From Tribonema minus (taxonomy: Eukaryota; Sar; Xanthophyceae; Tribonematales; Tribonemataceae), in assembly GCA_017506865.1 (NCBI GenBank), contig JAFCMP010000279.1, positions 620,001 through 684,000 on the forward strand: DNA of 64,000 nt, written 5' to 3'. The notes under the pieces are model-generated. The model saw nothing but the letters and a program-made list of their open reading frames with translations. It did not search any database and was not told the origin of the DNA. A program made the position numbers and the translations under genes. Below are positions 51,001 to 61,669 of the stretch, piece by piece. Within the stretch, counting starts at the first letter, position 1. Every line of letters begins with the position of its first letter.

Positions 51001-52255
51001 AAAGCTTCAACTTGGCAACTGAATCATTGTGTATATTAGACCGTCTCTGACAGTGTTAGACACTATTAGACTATTGGTAAGTTTCAAGTGTGCCACTGGT
51101 GAGTCAGACTGGCCCAGGGCTTCACCTTTGACTAGTACTGTCAGTATACTAGTGATGGCACGAGTGCTCACGGTGGGGTCTTCTGGAATATCCGAGTTCG
51201 TACCTAAGTTTAACTGTTACCGCCACTATGACTCATCGGATGTATATATATATGTAGTATCGTAGCCCCGCTTTAAACACGCCATACGGTCGTCACAGTG
51301 CCACAGCGGCTGCTACAGTCACTGTCCTAGGTGCGAGGACTTTACGTAGTACTTCAGCTCGATGACCTTGCAGAAACCCTGTCATATATGTGTCCGCACC
51401 ACGTCGTTTGTGAGTACCGTACTACCACCGTCACGGTGGGGCACTGCATGCATGCTGCATTAAACTTTGCTCCACCGCTGTTGTGCACATGGGCTTCACC
51501 AGTACTACTGATGATTATACTACTAGTAGTGTCTGAAATGCCACGCACTGTCACGGTCGCCGTGTCAGAGTGCTTGTCTAAAATGTTGTGTGATCATCTG
51601 TGGTAATTTTTTTCTCTCATGCATGAAAATAAGTAAAAACAACATTCGTTGTTCGTTTGGCAACTCCATCAAATTGAATGGCACCAACAACTTTTAAATT
51701 ATTAAAAGTTAGTTGGTCGAACTCTATGAAATTGCGGAAAAATAAACACAACTGGTTCAATCCTCAGTTGAGAAAACCCATGTATTCCTATGTTGAATGT
51801 TAAGTTGCAAAGTGTTTTCATTGTTTACAGTGAAAAGTATCAGAGAGGCGCACGCGCAAGGGCTCTGGACAGCTGCTGCACTCTGGCACAGTGCGCGGCA
51901 CTCTCCGACATTAGTAGCAGGGTGCTGATGGAGGCTACACCAGCCGCTGGTGGAGCAACGTTTATACGACTTGTTGATGGTGGTGATGCTCATTTAAAAC
52001 ATGCCTTGTGGTGGTTGCCTTTCGCAATCATTAATCTCATCAACACCGTCTTTCCGGGTCCACAGTCCAGTATATTTGCTCCGCAATGCTCCGCACGAAT
52101 CACGAAAGGCAACGGGGCGGCGGCGCTTAGACAGGGTACAATACAGCACGCCAACACGGCACAGAGGGGGCGCTAGGAGGGCGCTAGGCAGTATCCTTGA
52201 GACAGGTCGAGCCGACAGGCCCAGCATGTGCGAGTCAGAATGATCCGAGCTGCAA
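48040..52255. other. A/T-richer gene-poor region
   Basis: Composition shifts visibly from GC-rich to A/T-rich around 48.3 kb. No ORF reads as protein. Palindrome-like CAGACTCTGAGTC/CCGAGTCCGAGAGTC motifs occur at 49485, 49522 and 49870. No RNA gene was recognised. Confidence 0.6.
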
Positions 52256-52478
52256 AGGCCGAGTAGCAACAAAGCCGGGTCATCGGCGCTTTCCAGCTCT
52301 GCTTCCTCAGCGGCTACTCAACAGCGAGCAGGTGACACTGTGCTGGACTCAAAATAACGCCTGCCTGTCCCGGCTATTGCTTTGCTTTCCTGCTGCTACA
52401 ATCACTGTCACCGCACACGGCCAAACTCAAGGCTTTTTTTCCGCGCCTGGCTTTGTTGCTGTGTTCCCGCTCGCGCAG

Positions 52479-55400
52479 ATGCAGATGGTGTTGAGGGGAG
52501 CAGCAGGCCTGAGATCCAGAGCAGATCGCAGTGCCACTCAAGCGCTGCCAGCGGGTCGCCGTGCTGGGGCGTCCTCAGCTGCACCAATTTCTGCAGCAGG
52601 AGATGCCGAAAGCCATCATGATAGCGGCACAGGCGGCACACAGGCAGCCTCCGCTAGGCGCAGCAGACGGAGGACAAAGTCGCTCGGAGATGTCACTGGC
52701 ACAGGCGTGGACGATGCCGCTGGTAAGCGCACACATACATCCAGCATTTGGGGTCACTTTGCTCAACACTGTCAAGTGAATGAGATTCCGTCAGGTTCGC
52801 ATGGCCCAGGGCCCTCTCTCTCGCACACATGCCATTGGGCCATAAATCGTACCATGATGATCGTTTTGACGATGCATACTCGATGTTGTACTCAAGGCGG
52901 CTGCTGACGCATTGCAGTCAGTGATGTCCGTGAGAGCTGATTCAGAAATTGCCAACGATTATGATAAAATCAATGATAATCATTGATTTTACCAAAATAA
53001 ACCTGCAGTGTGTCACTGAGCGCGCGTTGGAATCTTTCAAAGTCACTGTGTGTAGTTGTGATACTTTACAACATGATAACCGAGCATCGACCAGAAAGCC
53101 GCTGCATGTCAGCACCATGTCCATAAAACGCTCAGCGAACAATGATTATCAGATGTTACAGTACTGCCTGAAACCTTAAGTAGTTCACAGTTACTGTCTG
53201 AGAAACTCCGCAACGGTTGCGGCGAACCGCTAGGCGTACTCACGGTGCTGCTGCAAGACTTGATAAGTACAGCTGCAGCCCCCAGATCACTTTGGAGCTC
53301 TGGTGATTTTGAAGATAAGAAAGCCCCAGGGCCTCCCTTATACCTCCGGAGGTAGGGGTAAGGTAACCCTTAGGCTAGTAGTACAATGACATTTGGCAGC
53401 ACATTCAATTTGTCAGGTGTAAGTTGCGCTCAAAGCAGAGACCACTGGCATCATCTGACTCAGACTCTGAGGCTCGCTGGCAGCAATTACGTTTTGCAGC
53501 GCTTGCGAACGTGCGTCACCTAATGTATGCTGCTTTCTGCGTTTACTCTGTGATCATGAGAATACGTACATGCTGCGGGTATGAAATAGGCCTCAAGAAG
53601 CAATAATAATTAATTTATTATTATTATCATTGCCGCTGACCGATGCTATAAATATTACATCCAACAGCACCGTGACCACCGTCTCAGACTGGCGACGCAA
53701 GGAAGGTCAAAATCAGTCAGCGCCTATCGCCCGGCAAAAAATAATTGCACTGTTGCAGGTGCCGCGGCCCTCGCCGGCCAGCGCCGATTCACCGCAACCA
53801 TAGTTATTGCAAAGCCCGTTTTGTCGTGTGCTCCGCCCATGCGGTCCAGCACATAATATAAAACCTCTGAGTCACCTCCCGGGCGCGAAAAAAGGGGCAT
53901 GAGAGTGCGTGCAGGCCGCAAAGCGTGACTGCAGGCTTGAGGCTCAGTCTGCAGTACGATACATGCCAAGCGCCAAAACGCTAGCGCTGCATGCGGTCAG
54001 CGCGCATGTGTGCTACCAGTAGCAACACCTCACGCGCTGACCTACAACGCAAACGCCAGATTATTAAGCTCGCAGCTTCCGCGACGGAAGCGGCAGAGTC
54101 TCAGACTCCAGCGCGCCGTTTCGTCAACATTCTGCAGCGATACGCTCATACGCATAGTATTGAGTTCTAATTGACATTACCCGCCCCACAAAAATTAGCA
54201 CGACAAAAATGCATCGCTAGTCATGGTGCAGAATTACGCGCGCGCCAAAACTAACAAGAAAGCTTGCATCCTTAGGGCAGGCTGACTTTGGAAGCCTTAA
54301 GGTCCCTTTCCTACAAGTGCCGACTGACTCACTGTGCGTCGATCGGTGTTATCAATCGCTTTTGCAGCATACCATCTGATTCAGTCGCATCAATGTATTA
54401 ATTTGTTACGCCGTGAATGGCGGCAGCTGCCGCTGCGGCAGCAGTTTCAGCAAAATAAATGATTATTTGAGCAGCTGCCACTGGCAGTGACTGCCGCCCA
54501 CCGCCACCCACTCTGGAAGAGGGCACTTACGAGCAGTCTACCAGCGACAATTATATAGAAGCATACAATCCTTTATGATAACCGTTATTTATAAAATTTC
54601 AGTACTTGAAAACTATACATGAATATCAGTAAGATGCATCAACCATTGCAAGCTCATCATTTATTGTTTGCACCACTGTGACATGTGACTAGAAGCTGAC
54701 GAACTGATAAAACGCTTTATTAAGTGGAGTTTGGAGTTTGCTTCCACGTACTTTGAAGTCCACTTACTCTGAAGTATAGCTTATTGAGTATCTATGTTTG
54801 CACGTTGCCAACATCATGATGCCACCATCATGATGCGATTCGATTTGGCAGGTCCACGAAGGCACTTCGGCCATGGCCCCGTCGGGGTGTCCAAGAGCAT
54901 GAAGCGCGAGACCCTGGAGAGTTTGTTCAACAGGCCTGTCACCGAGGCAGCCAAGGAGCTCGGCGTATCCACCACAATCGTCAAGCGGCTGTGCCGACGT
55001 TATGGCATCCAGAAGTGGCCATTCAGGAGCTTGGTTCGCGTGCAGCGCACCATGTCGGAAGTGCAACGTAAACTGGACATGCTGGACGCCAATTTCAACG
55101 GCGTGGACGCCGCACCAGTCCAGGGTGACGCAGCGGAAGTTCAGCATGTCGCTCAGAACTGCAAGGCCGCCATTCTGCGCGAGAAGCTCGTGCGGCTGCG
55201 CGCCGAGCATCATGCGCTTGCGCGGGGAGAGCAGGCTCCGGCGCGGCAGGCGCCTGCCAGTGGTCGCGGTCGCGCGCTGTCGGGCCGCCGCAGCGACACG
55301 GCAACCTCACAGTTCGCCGGCGAGCAGAGCGGCGCCGATGTGAGAGCCCCAAAACAGCGTGCGCCCCCGCATTCGCCGCTAGATCGCGTCAGAGACGAAT

Positions 55401-55786
55401 GCGACAGCTCTTCGCCTGCGACCTTCAGGGCCGCTCGTCAATTGGCAGCTAGTGGTACAGCAGCAGCAGCGCAGGGGTTGCTGCGCGGTCTTGACAGCGC
55501 GCCACGCGGCCTGCTGCGCAGCGCCTCCGCTGCCAACTCGCGCAGCCGCCGCGGCGGCAAGCGTCAGCCGCTTGTTGAACCCGTCAGCGAGCCCGTGGCG
55601 GACAGGCAGCTGAGCACTGGCAGGTGTGGCAGCGGCGCACGTGCGCCATCGCGCCGCGCCGCTGCTGCGCCTGTGCCGGTCCAGACGAGGGCGTGCGCAG
55701 AGAGCACACAGCAGCCCGCCATGGTCGACAGTGCGCTCGCTGTTGGCCAGCATCGCAGAAGCCGCCCCCCCAAGACCTCATTTCAG
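52479..55786 (+). CDS. RWP-RK domain transcription factor (N-terminal exons)
   Basis: Exon 54852-55786 encodes the RWP-RK DNA-binding motif: KRETLESLFNRPVTEAAKEL, then GVSTTIVKRLCRRYGIQKWP and FRSL (about 54899-55036). This matches the family pattern F-x-x-P(I/V)-x-x-A-A-x-x-L-G-V-x-x-T-x-x-K-x-x-C-R-x-x-G-I-x-x-W-P; the terminal RWPxRK reads KWPFRS, a notable variation. A short leucine/arginine helix and an Arg/Ala/Ser-rich tail follow. The exon starts in phase 1, exactly as left by the proposed upstream exon 52479-52722 (ends DVTGTGVDDAA then G, donor GTAAGC). That exon is supported by phase and composition only; an Ser-rich stretch at 52256-52331 may be another. The exon ends at a GC donor (CAG|GCAAGT). 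RWP-RK proteins act in nitrogen response and gamete or egg-cell identity in plants; the role here is unknown. Confidence 0.85.
53724..53969 (-). CDS. short minus-strand ORF with a degenerate copy at 3.8 kb
   Basis: An 81-aa open frame in the RWP-RK gene's first intron: SRPGGDSEVLYYVLDRMGG and AHDKTGFAITMVAVNRRWPA. Reads like real protein. The same DNA is found broken and inverted at 3795-3925, which suggests an exon of a dispersed element or gene family. No family recognised. Confidence 0.35.
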   Translation of the reverse strand: MACIVLQTEPQACSHALRPARTLMPLFSRPGGDSEVLYYVLDRMGGAHDKTGFAITMVAVNRRWPARAAAPATVQLFFAGR

Positions 55787-58700
55787 GCAAGTGTACTTGT
55801 CAATCATTATGACAAACTATAGTGACTATGATTTTATATTACATCAATTGCAGTGAATCACGATTAAGCTCAGGTTGAAGATGTCACCATTTATGTTTGC
55901 GTCTGTATGCGGTGCTGACTCGGAGCCTGACTCAGTAAACAATAGTTTCAGAGCACAACCTTGTTATTTTGTAGCCCTAGAACTAGGGTTTGGTGATCCT
56001 AGTTCTAAATTCAACCCGAGACCTAGCATTAGACCTGCTTCAAGTTGTTGTACTTTTTTTGAATTCCAATTGTTGTACTATTTTAGTACAGCCCGTAGTC
56101 TCAAATCATGGTGCTGGTGTGTGGACTGTCACAGTCACTGTGCCTGTGCATAACAAATTTGTCCAAAGCCCCGCTGTCGGGCAGTTAACTCGACTGACAG
56201 GATAATGCATTTTAAAAAATGATTTAGCGCACAGCATCTGTAGATGGTATCGTGACTCTGAGTCAGTCGGATGTCTGCTTGCACCCTGGCACCACACTGT
56301 CAGTAAAAACATGCTGTAACAGTGGCCAACCTGAAGTGCTGATGGTTTTATACATTCTCGGCGGCAGCCAGTCCCTCTCCGACCATGGTGCCAGTGGCAG
56401 CCTTCGGGCTGAGCTAGCACCTAGGTGCTAGCTAGCTGCTAGCTAGCTGCCCGATTCACTGCTTCGTTCACCGTTTTTTGCAGCCTCATAGTGTCGTGCA
56501 GCCACCCTTACGGAGCAATGTCAATCAATTTTACTTGATGCTCGATTCAGACTGTTGTGCCATGTCACATGCGAATGAGTTTTGCCAGCTGTGTGTACCG
56601 TCGTACACACATTACATAGCAGAACCTGCATTCTTACACAGCACACCTGCAGTTGCTACTCATTTTTTGGTGCCGTCACAGTGTGCTGCCCTCCGCTGGA
56701 GGCAAGCTACATTTAATGACATTGTGAAGTATGCAGACATAATCTGAGCCATTGTTGCAGAGCGATTCACCTCATCACTTGCTGACGTGAACTTTGAAAA
56801 CATGGTCATTTGGCTCAAATTGAATGTGTTACATGCAGTTCTTGTTGCACGCTTTAACATGCAGATGACTTCAAACCCTAGTACTTGTGACTTTTGTACA
56901 ATACTAGTACTTATGATTTTTGTACACTTTAATCCTGGTACACTAATACTAGCCAAGCTTCATAGTCAATGGAGTTGCAGGTGACACGGCATGGTAGTTA
57001 AATTCCTGTTACAACTTAAAGTACCTTGCATGCGCGCATCTACAACCTCTAATGCGCGAAATAATAATCTGATCCAGAATGGTGTTGGCAGCGTCTGGCT
57101 GCAATGCTTTCACGCAACTTTACACAGTGTCACGTGGAGCGCGAATCCTGGGCTGTGTTGCAGCCCGGGTGTCCAAGCTCTTAGGGCGGAGTGCAGTCTA
57201 GGCTGCTGCATAGTAGCAAACCGTACATTACATAGGGCACGGGTACCCAGCTTCCCTTGGGGCCTTTGAACACAAGTCCACAAGTACGCACTGCAAGTAT
57301 CAGCTGCAGTGGTGTTGTGCTATTGGTAGCGCACCCACAGCACAAGCCTGCTGTCAGTGAGCCTGGCATTTTTGTTCAGTTCGCCTATATTGTCGGATAG
57401 ATCCCAGCCATTTCCTGCCGCTACCATTGGCATGTTACAATAATACATCTTCCCATTGAAGTTTATTTACGAAAATTATTTATAGCTAAACGACAATGCC
57501 CTTATGCCTACTTCAAAAGTGGTGCATTCACATGCTGCTGTTCTCAAGTGCGTATACTCTAGAATACTATTGAACTTGAGTGCATCTTGGTCCGGCCGAA
57601 AGCCACATTCACTGTGATTTCTGCACGTAGGGATAGGTCTAGGGTTAGTTTGAGTAGGTTAGGACGAGGGTTAGGGTTAGGAGCTAGGGCTAGAATAAGG
57701 GTTAGCAGCTAGTCTAAGAGCTTGTGAGTGTGTCCAGCAACTTGTAGTGCGTTTGAAGATAATGTATGGCTTACATAATTTGCCCAATGAGCGCTTGCAA
57801 GAGAATAGGCCTCCATAAGCAGCTAAATAGCAGCATTCCACTTATGAAATAATAATTGATGATTTTTGACAAATAATAACCATTCAATATTTTTGTATTA
57901 GCCAGCAGGTTTTTGATCGATATTTGGTATGATGCGATGTTGATATTTATAACCAATTTGAACGAAAACTCTCCACGGTTTTGTTTTTTTCACACCAAAA
58001 GCTTCACCACCACTTTCAGGCCACTTCTAACTGTTAGCAGGCGCAGGTCCATAGCCATCATGCATAAAAAATAAATACAGCTTATCATCCTGATCGGGTG
58101 CTACGATTGTCAGACTGAACAACTTCTGCCAATCGCATTCATTCGATGTTCATACCTGAAGGTATCGTCTCAAAAACGAAGTCATGCAGTGGCTCAAACA
58201 TGCTGTGATCACCAATGGAAGTACATAGTATGCAGTCATGAGCCCTTCAAACGGAAGTTGACGACAGCATGCCAAAGTAAAATAACAGGCTCAACGGTGG
58301 TGATGAAAGGCACTGACTACTAGTAGTACTTCAGGGTTCAGCACCACCATAATGTGCAGCTAGGTGTTGTCGATGCAACATACCTTGGTACCTGTACGAC
58401 ATTGCATTGACAACATTTCGGCGCACACTAGCAATAATATGCTGACTACTTCAGGATTCAGCAGCATCACAACGAAAATCTGACAGATTGTTGATCAATG
58501 TACCAAGAAGGTAATCTGGGCTCAGTCGCCTGAACAGCCTACGCTTGTAGTCAAAGCACTGTACCACAACCATGACGGTAGGAGAGAACCCTTTTGTCCT
58601 TTGTTCCCACAAATATGAATTTGGGCTGTTCAACCACTTGTCCGTCTGATTTTGCAACGCTCAGCTGTCCTTACGCTCACACAGTCACAGCATTTCAATC

Positions 58701-59026
58701 TACGAGGAATGCAAGCGCTGACGCTAAAAAATGCAGGCAACCATTACTGATTCAAGTAGAGGCCGTGCTGTTGATGGTGACGCCACCATGAAGTGATTCT
58801 GATCACCTGCCTGCCTATGACCATACCTATTTTGCGCCAGATGCATGATGCACGGACTCCATCATGTAGTCCACCCACTGTCTTGAAAGTACAACGATGA
58901 TGCTGGCTTACGAGCAGTGCGGCCATGACTGTTCTCACACTGCTTCGCAGCATGCAAAAATATGCGTGGTGCTGCACCGTCGCACTAACCCGATCTGCTG
59001 TTTTGCATCCACCATGTGTGCCGCAG
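55787..59026 (+). other. presumed long intron of the RWP-RK gene
   Basis: A/T-rich, no coding-like ORF. It begins GCAAGT and could end at GTGCCGCAG| (59026). Holds a telomere-like stretch at 57629-57716 and TGACTCGGAGCCTGACTCAG at 55916. Confidence 0.5.
57629..57716. repeat. degenerate TTAGGG tract
   Basis: GGATAGGTCTAGGGTTAG, AGGACGAGGGTTAGGGTTAG and AATAAGGGTTAGCAGC: telomere-like units diluted with CTAG variants. Confidence 0.85.
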
Positions 59027-61669
59027 GCAGCCCCATCTTCAACTGCAACTTCAACTCGATGCGCCTCACGTCGACGCGCGGCAGCTGCTGCGTCAGTTGT
59101 CGCCGGCGCAGACGCAGAGCCCCGCATTGACGCTGAAACGGCAGAGACGGTGGAGCCGCGCGGGCGCGGCGCGCTGCTGAGCGCTGCCGCTGTACTGCCT
59201 GGCAGCAGCGCCGCAGCGCTAGGCGCGCGGCGCTGGCCTGAGCGGCAGCGTTTCAAAAAGGACACCGCTCCACAACAGCCCACTGCTTGCAGTGCACGCG
59301 GCGGCATGGCAGGAGGACACTGATGCGGACTGCGGCGATGTGCCTGAGCTGCTGCCGCTGACCCGCAATAAGGGCGGCGGCGGCGCCGGCGGCGGCGGCG
59401 GCGCCGGCGGCGGCGGCAGCCACGGCGGTGGCGTGTTTGCGGTTACGTCATCCGACACCGACAGCAGCACCGACATGGGCATATGCTCCATGAGCAGCAG
59501 CAGCATCAGCAGTGACAGCGACGGCGATGCGGATGTGGACGTCCTGTACCGTGCGCGTGACGTCAGCTACAGCGGCAGTGACCTCGCCGGCAGCGCCGCA
59601 GGCGCAGTGGCAGGGACTGCAGCTGCCGCCGGCTGCAGCAATGACTACACTTACTGCGGCCAGGACTCCTTGCTTCAGCAGCCGCAGCTGTCGAACGCTG
59701 CATGGCCACCGTTTGTGCCGTTCCATGTCAGTGCGGCAGGAGCAGCGGTGGCCGCCGCTTCATTCAAGACTGCTGGCGTACCCACACTGAGCCACGCCAA
59801 CGCTGCTCAGGACGCGATCGCCGGCTCGCGCTCATCGGCGGCCCCCAGCGTGATGCCTGCAGACTACGCTGCCGCGCCTGGCGCTGCGCTGGGCGCCGAC
59901 CGCGCCGCGGCGACAAAAGTGAGGTTCGGTGCGGACACGCACTGGGACGGCACTGGCGCACTCATGCCGGCGCTGCCGCCGGCGCATCCGCTGGCGCTGC
60001 AACAGCAGTCGCAGCGTCCGCCGCTGCACCCGCGCTCGGCATCGTGCCCTCCCTCACGCAGCAGCGACACCAGCTTTGGCGCCCTCTTGTCACCATACCT
60101 CAGAAGCAGCTGCGCCTTCGCGCCCGATGCACTCCCGGAATCGCCGTGCACGACGCCGTTTACGCCACACGCGCAGTGGCCGCTGCAGCCGCCATCGACC
60201 CTGCTGCCGCCGCCGCCGCCGCCGCTGCGGTTGCACGCTCCTGGGAGCGCCGCCGCTGCCCTACCATCCCTGTCACCGCGACCGTGTGCAGAGTTTGACG
60301 CAATGGTGCAGCGGGCACCCTATTGTGCAATCTTGCCCCGCACATCCTGTCTTCCCGGCGGCCTGGGCCGGGCGCCAGCCGGCACTGCCGCCGCCTGCCG
60401 CAGCGCTGCGGCCGCCGCTGTCAGCGCCGCTGGTGGCAACAACGATTGCGCGGCATCAATGGCGGCAAGTGCGAGCATGACAGCAGCCGCAGCCTCTGTC
60501 GGGTGGCGCGTGAAGCGCGGCAGCGGCGGCAGCGGGTCTGATGGCCGCGGGTGCAAGATGCGCAAGCTGGCGCCCGCCACGCTGAAACAAGCATCAGACA
60601 CAGAGGCGCTGGGCGAGCGCCAGGTGCTGCCGGTGCTGCCGCCGCCATCAATGCAGCAGCAGTGCATGCCTGCTTCGCAGCAGATGATGATGCTGCAGCC
60701 CACAGATGCGTTATTCCAGGGCCTGCAAGACTTTGCAATCGGTGGCGGCAGCGGCGCATCGGAGTGGCAGAGCCCGACGCTGCCGCCAAGCCTACTGCAG
60801 CCATACGTGCCAGTGCCGCCGTTGCACTACTTGCACCAGCAGCAGCACCAGCAGTGCCTGCCAAGCTGCGGTCTTGCCGCGCTCACTGTGGCGCCTGGGT
60901 TCGGGAGCTGGTCACAGCAGCTGTCAAGCGCAGGTGTCGTGGCTGGAGCGCAGTACGGCGAGCTGTTGCCAAGCGCTGTGCCCGCGTCCGCTGCTTATGC
61001 GATGGCGGCGCCGCCGCTCAGCCCAGACGGCCTTTACGAGGGCTTCGGTGGCAGCTTCGGGCTTACTGAGCTACCGTTGCTGTTGCAGCAGCAGCAGGGT
61101 GCCGACTGCCCTGTCTTGAGCAGGCAGCTTGGCGGATCTGCTGGCGGCGGCAGCGGCGGCAGAACCTCCGGAAGCAATCGCGTCAACCGTGGATGCAATG
61201 GCAGCAGCGGCAGCACTAATGCTGGGAGCAGCAGTGCAGGCAGCGGCGGCGGCAGTGGCGGCAGCAGCAGCAGTGGCGGCAGCAGCGGTGACCGCAGCAG
61301 CAGCGGCAGCAACGGAAGCAGCAATAGCAGCAGCAGCAGCAACTCTGGTAGCAATAGCACAGTCCGCAGCAGTGGTAGCGGCAGCAGCGGCAGCAGCAGC
61401 AACAATGGCAATGGTGGCAGCAGCAGCGCTGGCGCCGGTAGCGGCGACACCGCCCAAGGCGGCGGCGGTGACGCTTTGCTCCAAGAACTGGAAGGCTGCG
61501 ACACGTGCTGTCAGATGTCAACCTCGGCGCCGTAGGAGACGGCCTCTGGGATTGCAGCGACGATCTGCCGGACAGCCTCGCCAATCACCTCGCCTTCAGC
61601 AACCTAGACTTGGAGTCTTTCAGGAACATGACCACCAACGAAGCTGAGTCGGAGTTGCTGCTTCTTTAA
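59027..61669 (+). CDS. low-complexity C-terminal coding region, probably of the RWP-RK gene
   Basis: A 747-codon open frame (59292-61535) encodes Gly, Ala, Ser, Pro and Gln-rich sequence with ordinary islands (CGDVPELLPLTRNK, LFQGLQDFAIGGGSGASEWQ, SPDGLYEGFGGSFGLTELPL) and a long Ser/Gly tract. Upstream, 59027-59260 is open in another frame after a GCCGCAG acceptor in the right phase (0) for exon 55786; the frames would join with a 1-nt change at the A5 run near 59253. Downstream, the frame ends at 61535, but a neighbouring frame from about 61493 continues RLRHVLSDVNLGAVGDGLWD, LPDSLANHLAFSNLDLESF to a stop at 61669. This acidic/hydrophobic tail looks like an activation domain. The minus-strand and +1 ORFs here are repeat shadows. 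Linkage to the RWP-RK exons is inference. Confidence 0.6.
61197..61425 (+). repeat. (AGC/GGC)n coding triplet tract
   Basis: Imperfect GGCAGCAGC triplets encode Ser/Gly/Asn runs in the frame used. The same DNA gives poly-Ala and poly-Leu ORFs in the other frames. Confidence 0.9.

Noticed and set aside
61034-61647. Poly-Leu (minus) and poly-Ala (both strands) ORFs
   Set aside because: Shadows of the AGC/GGC triplet tract in the Ser/Gly coding frame.
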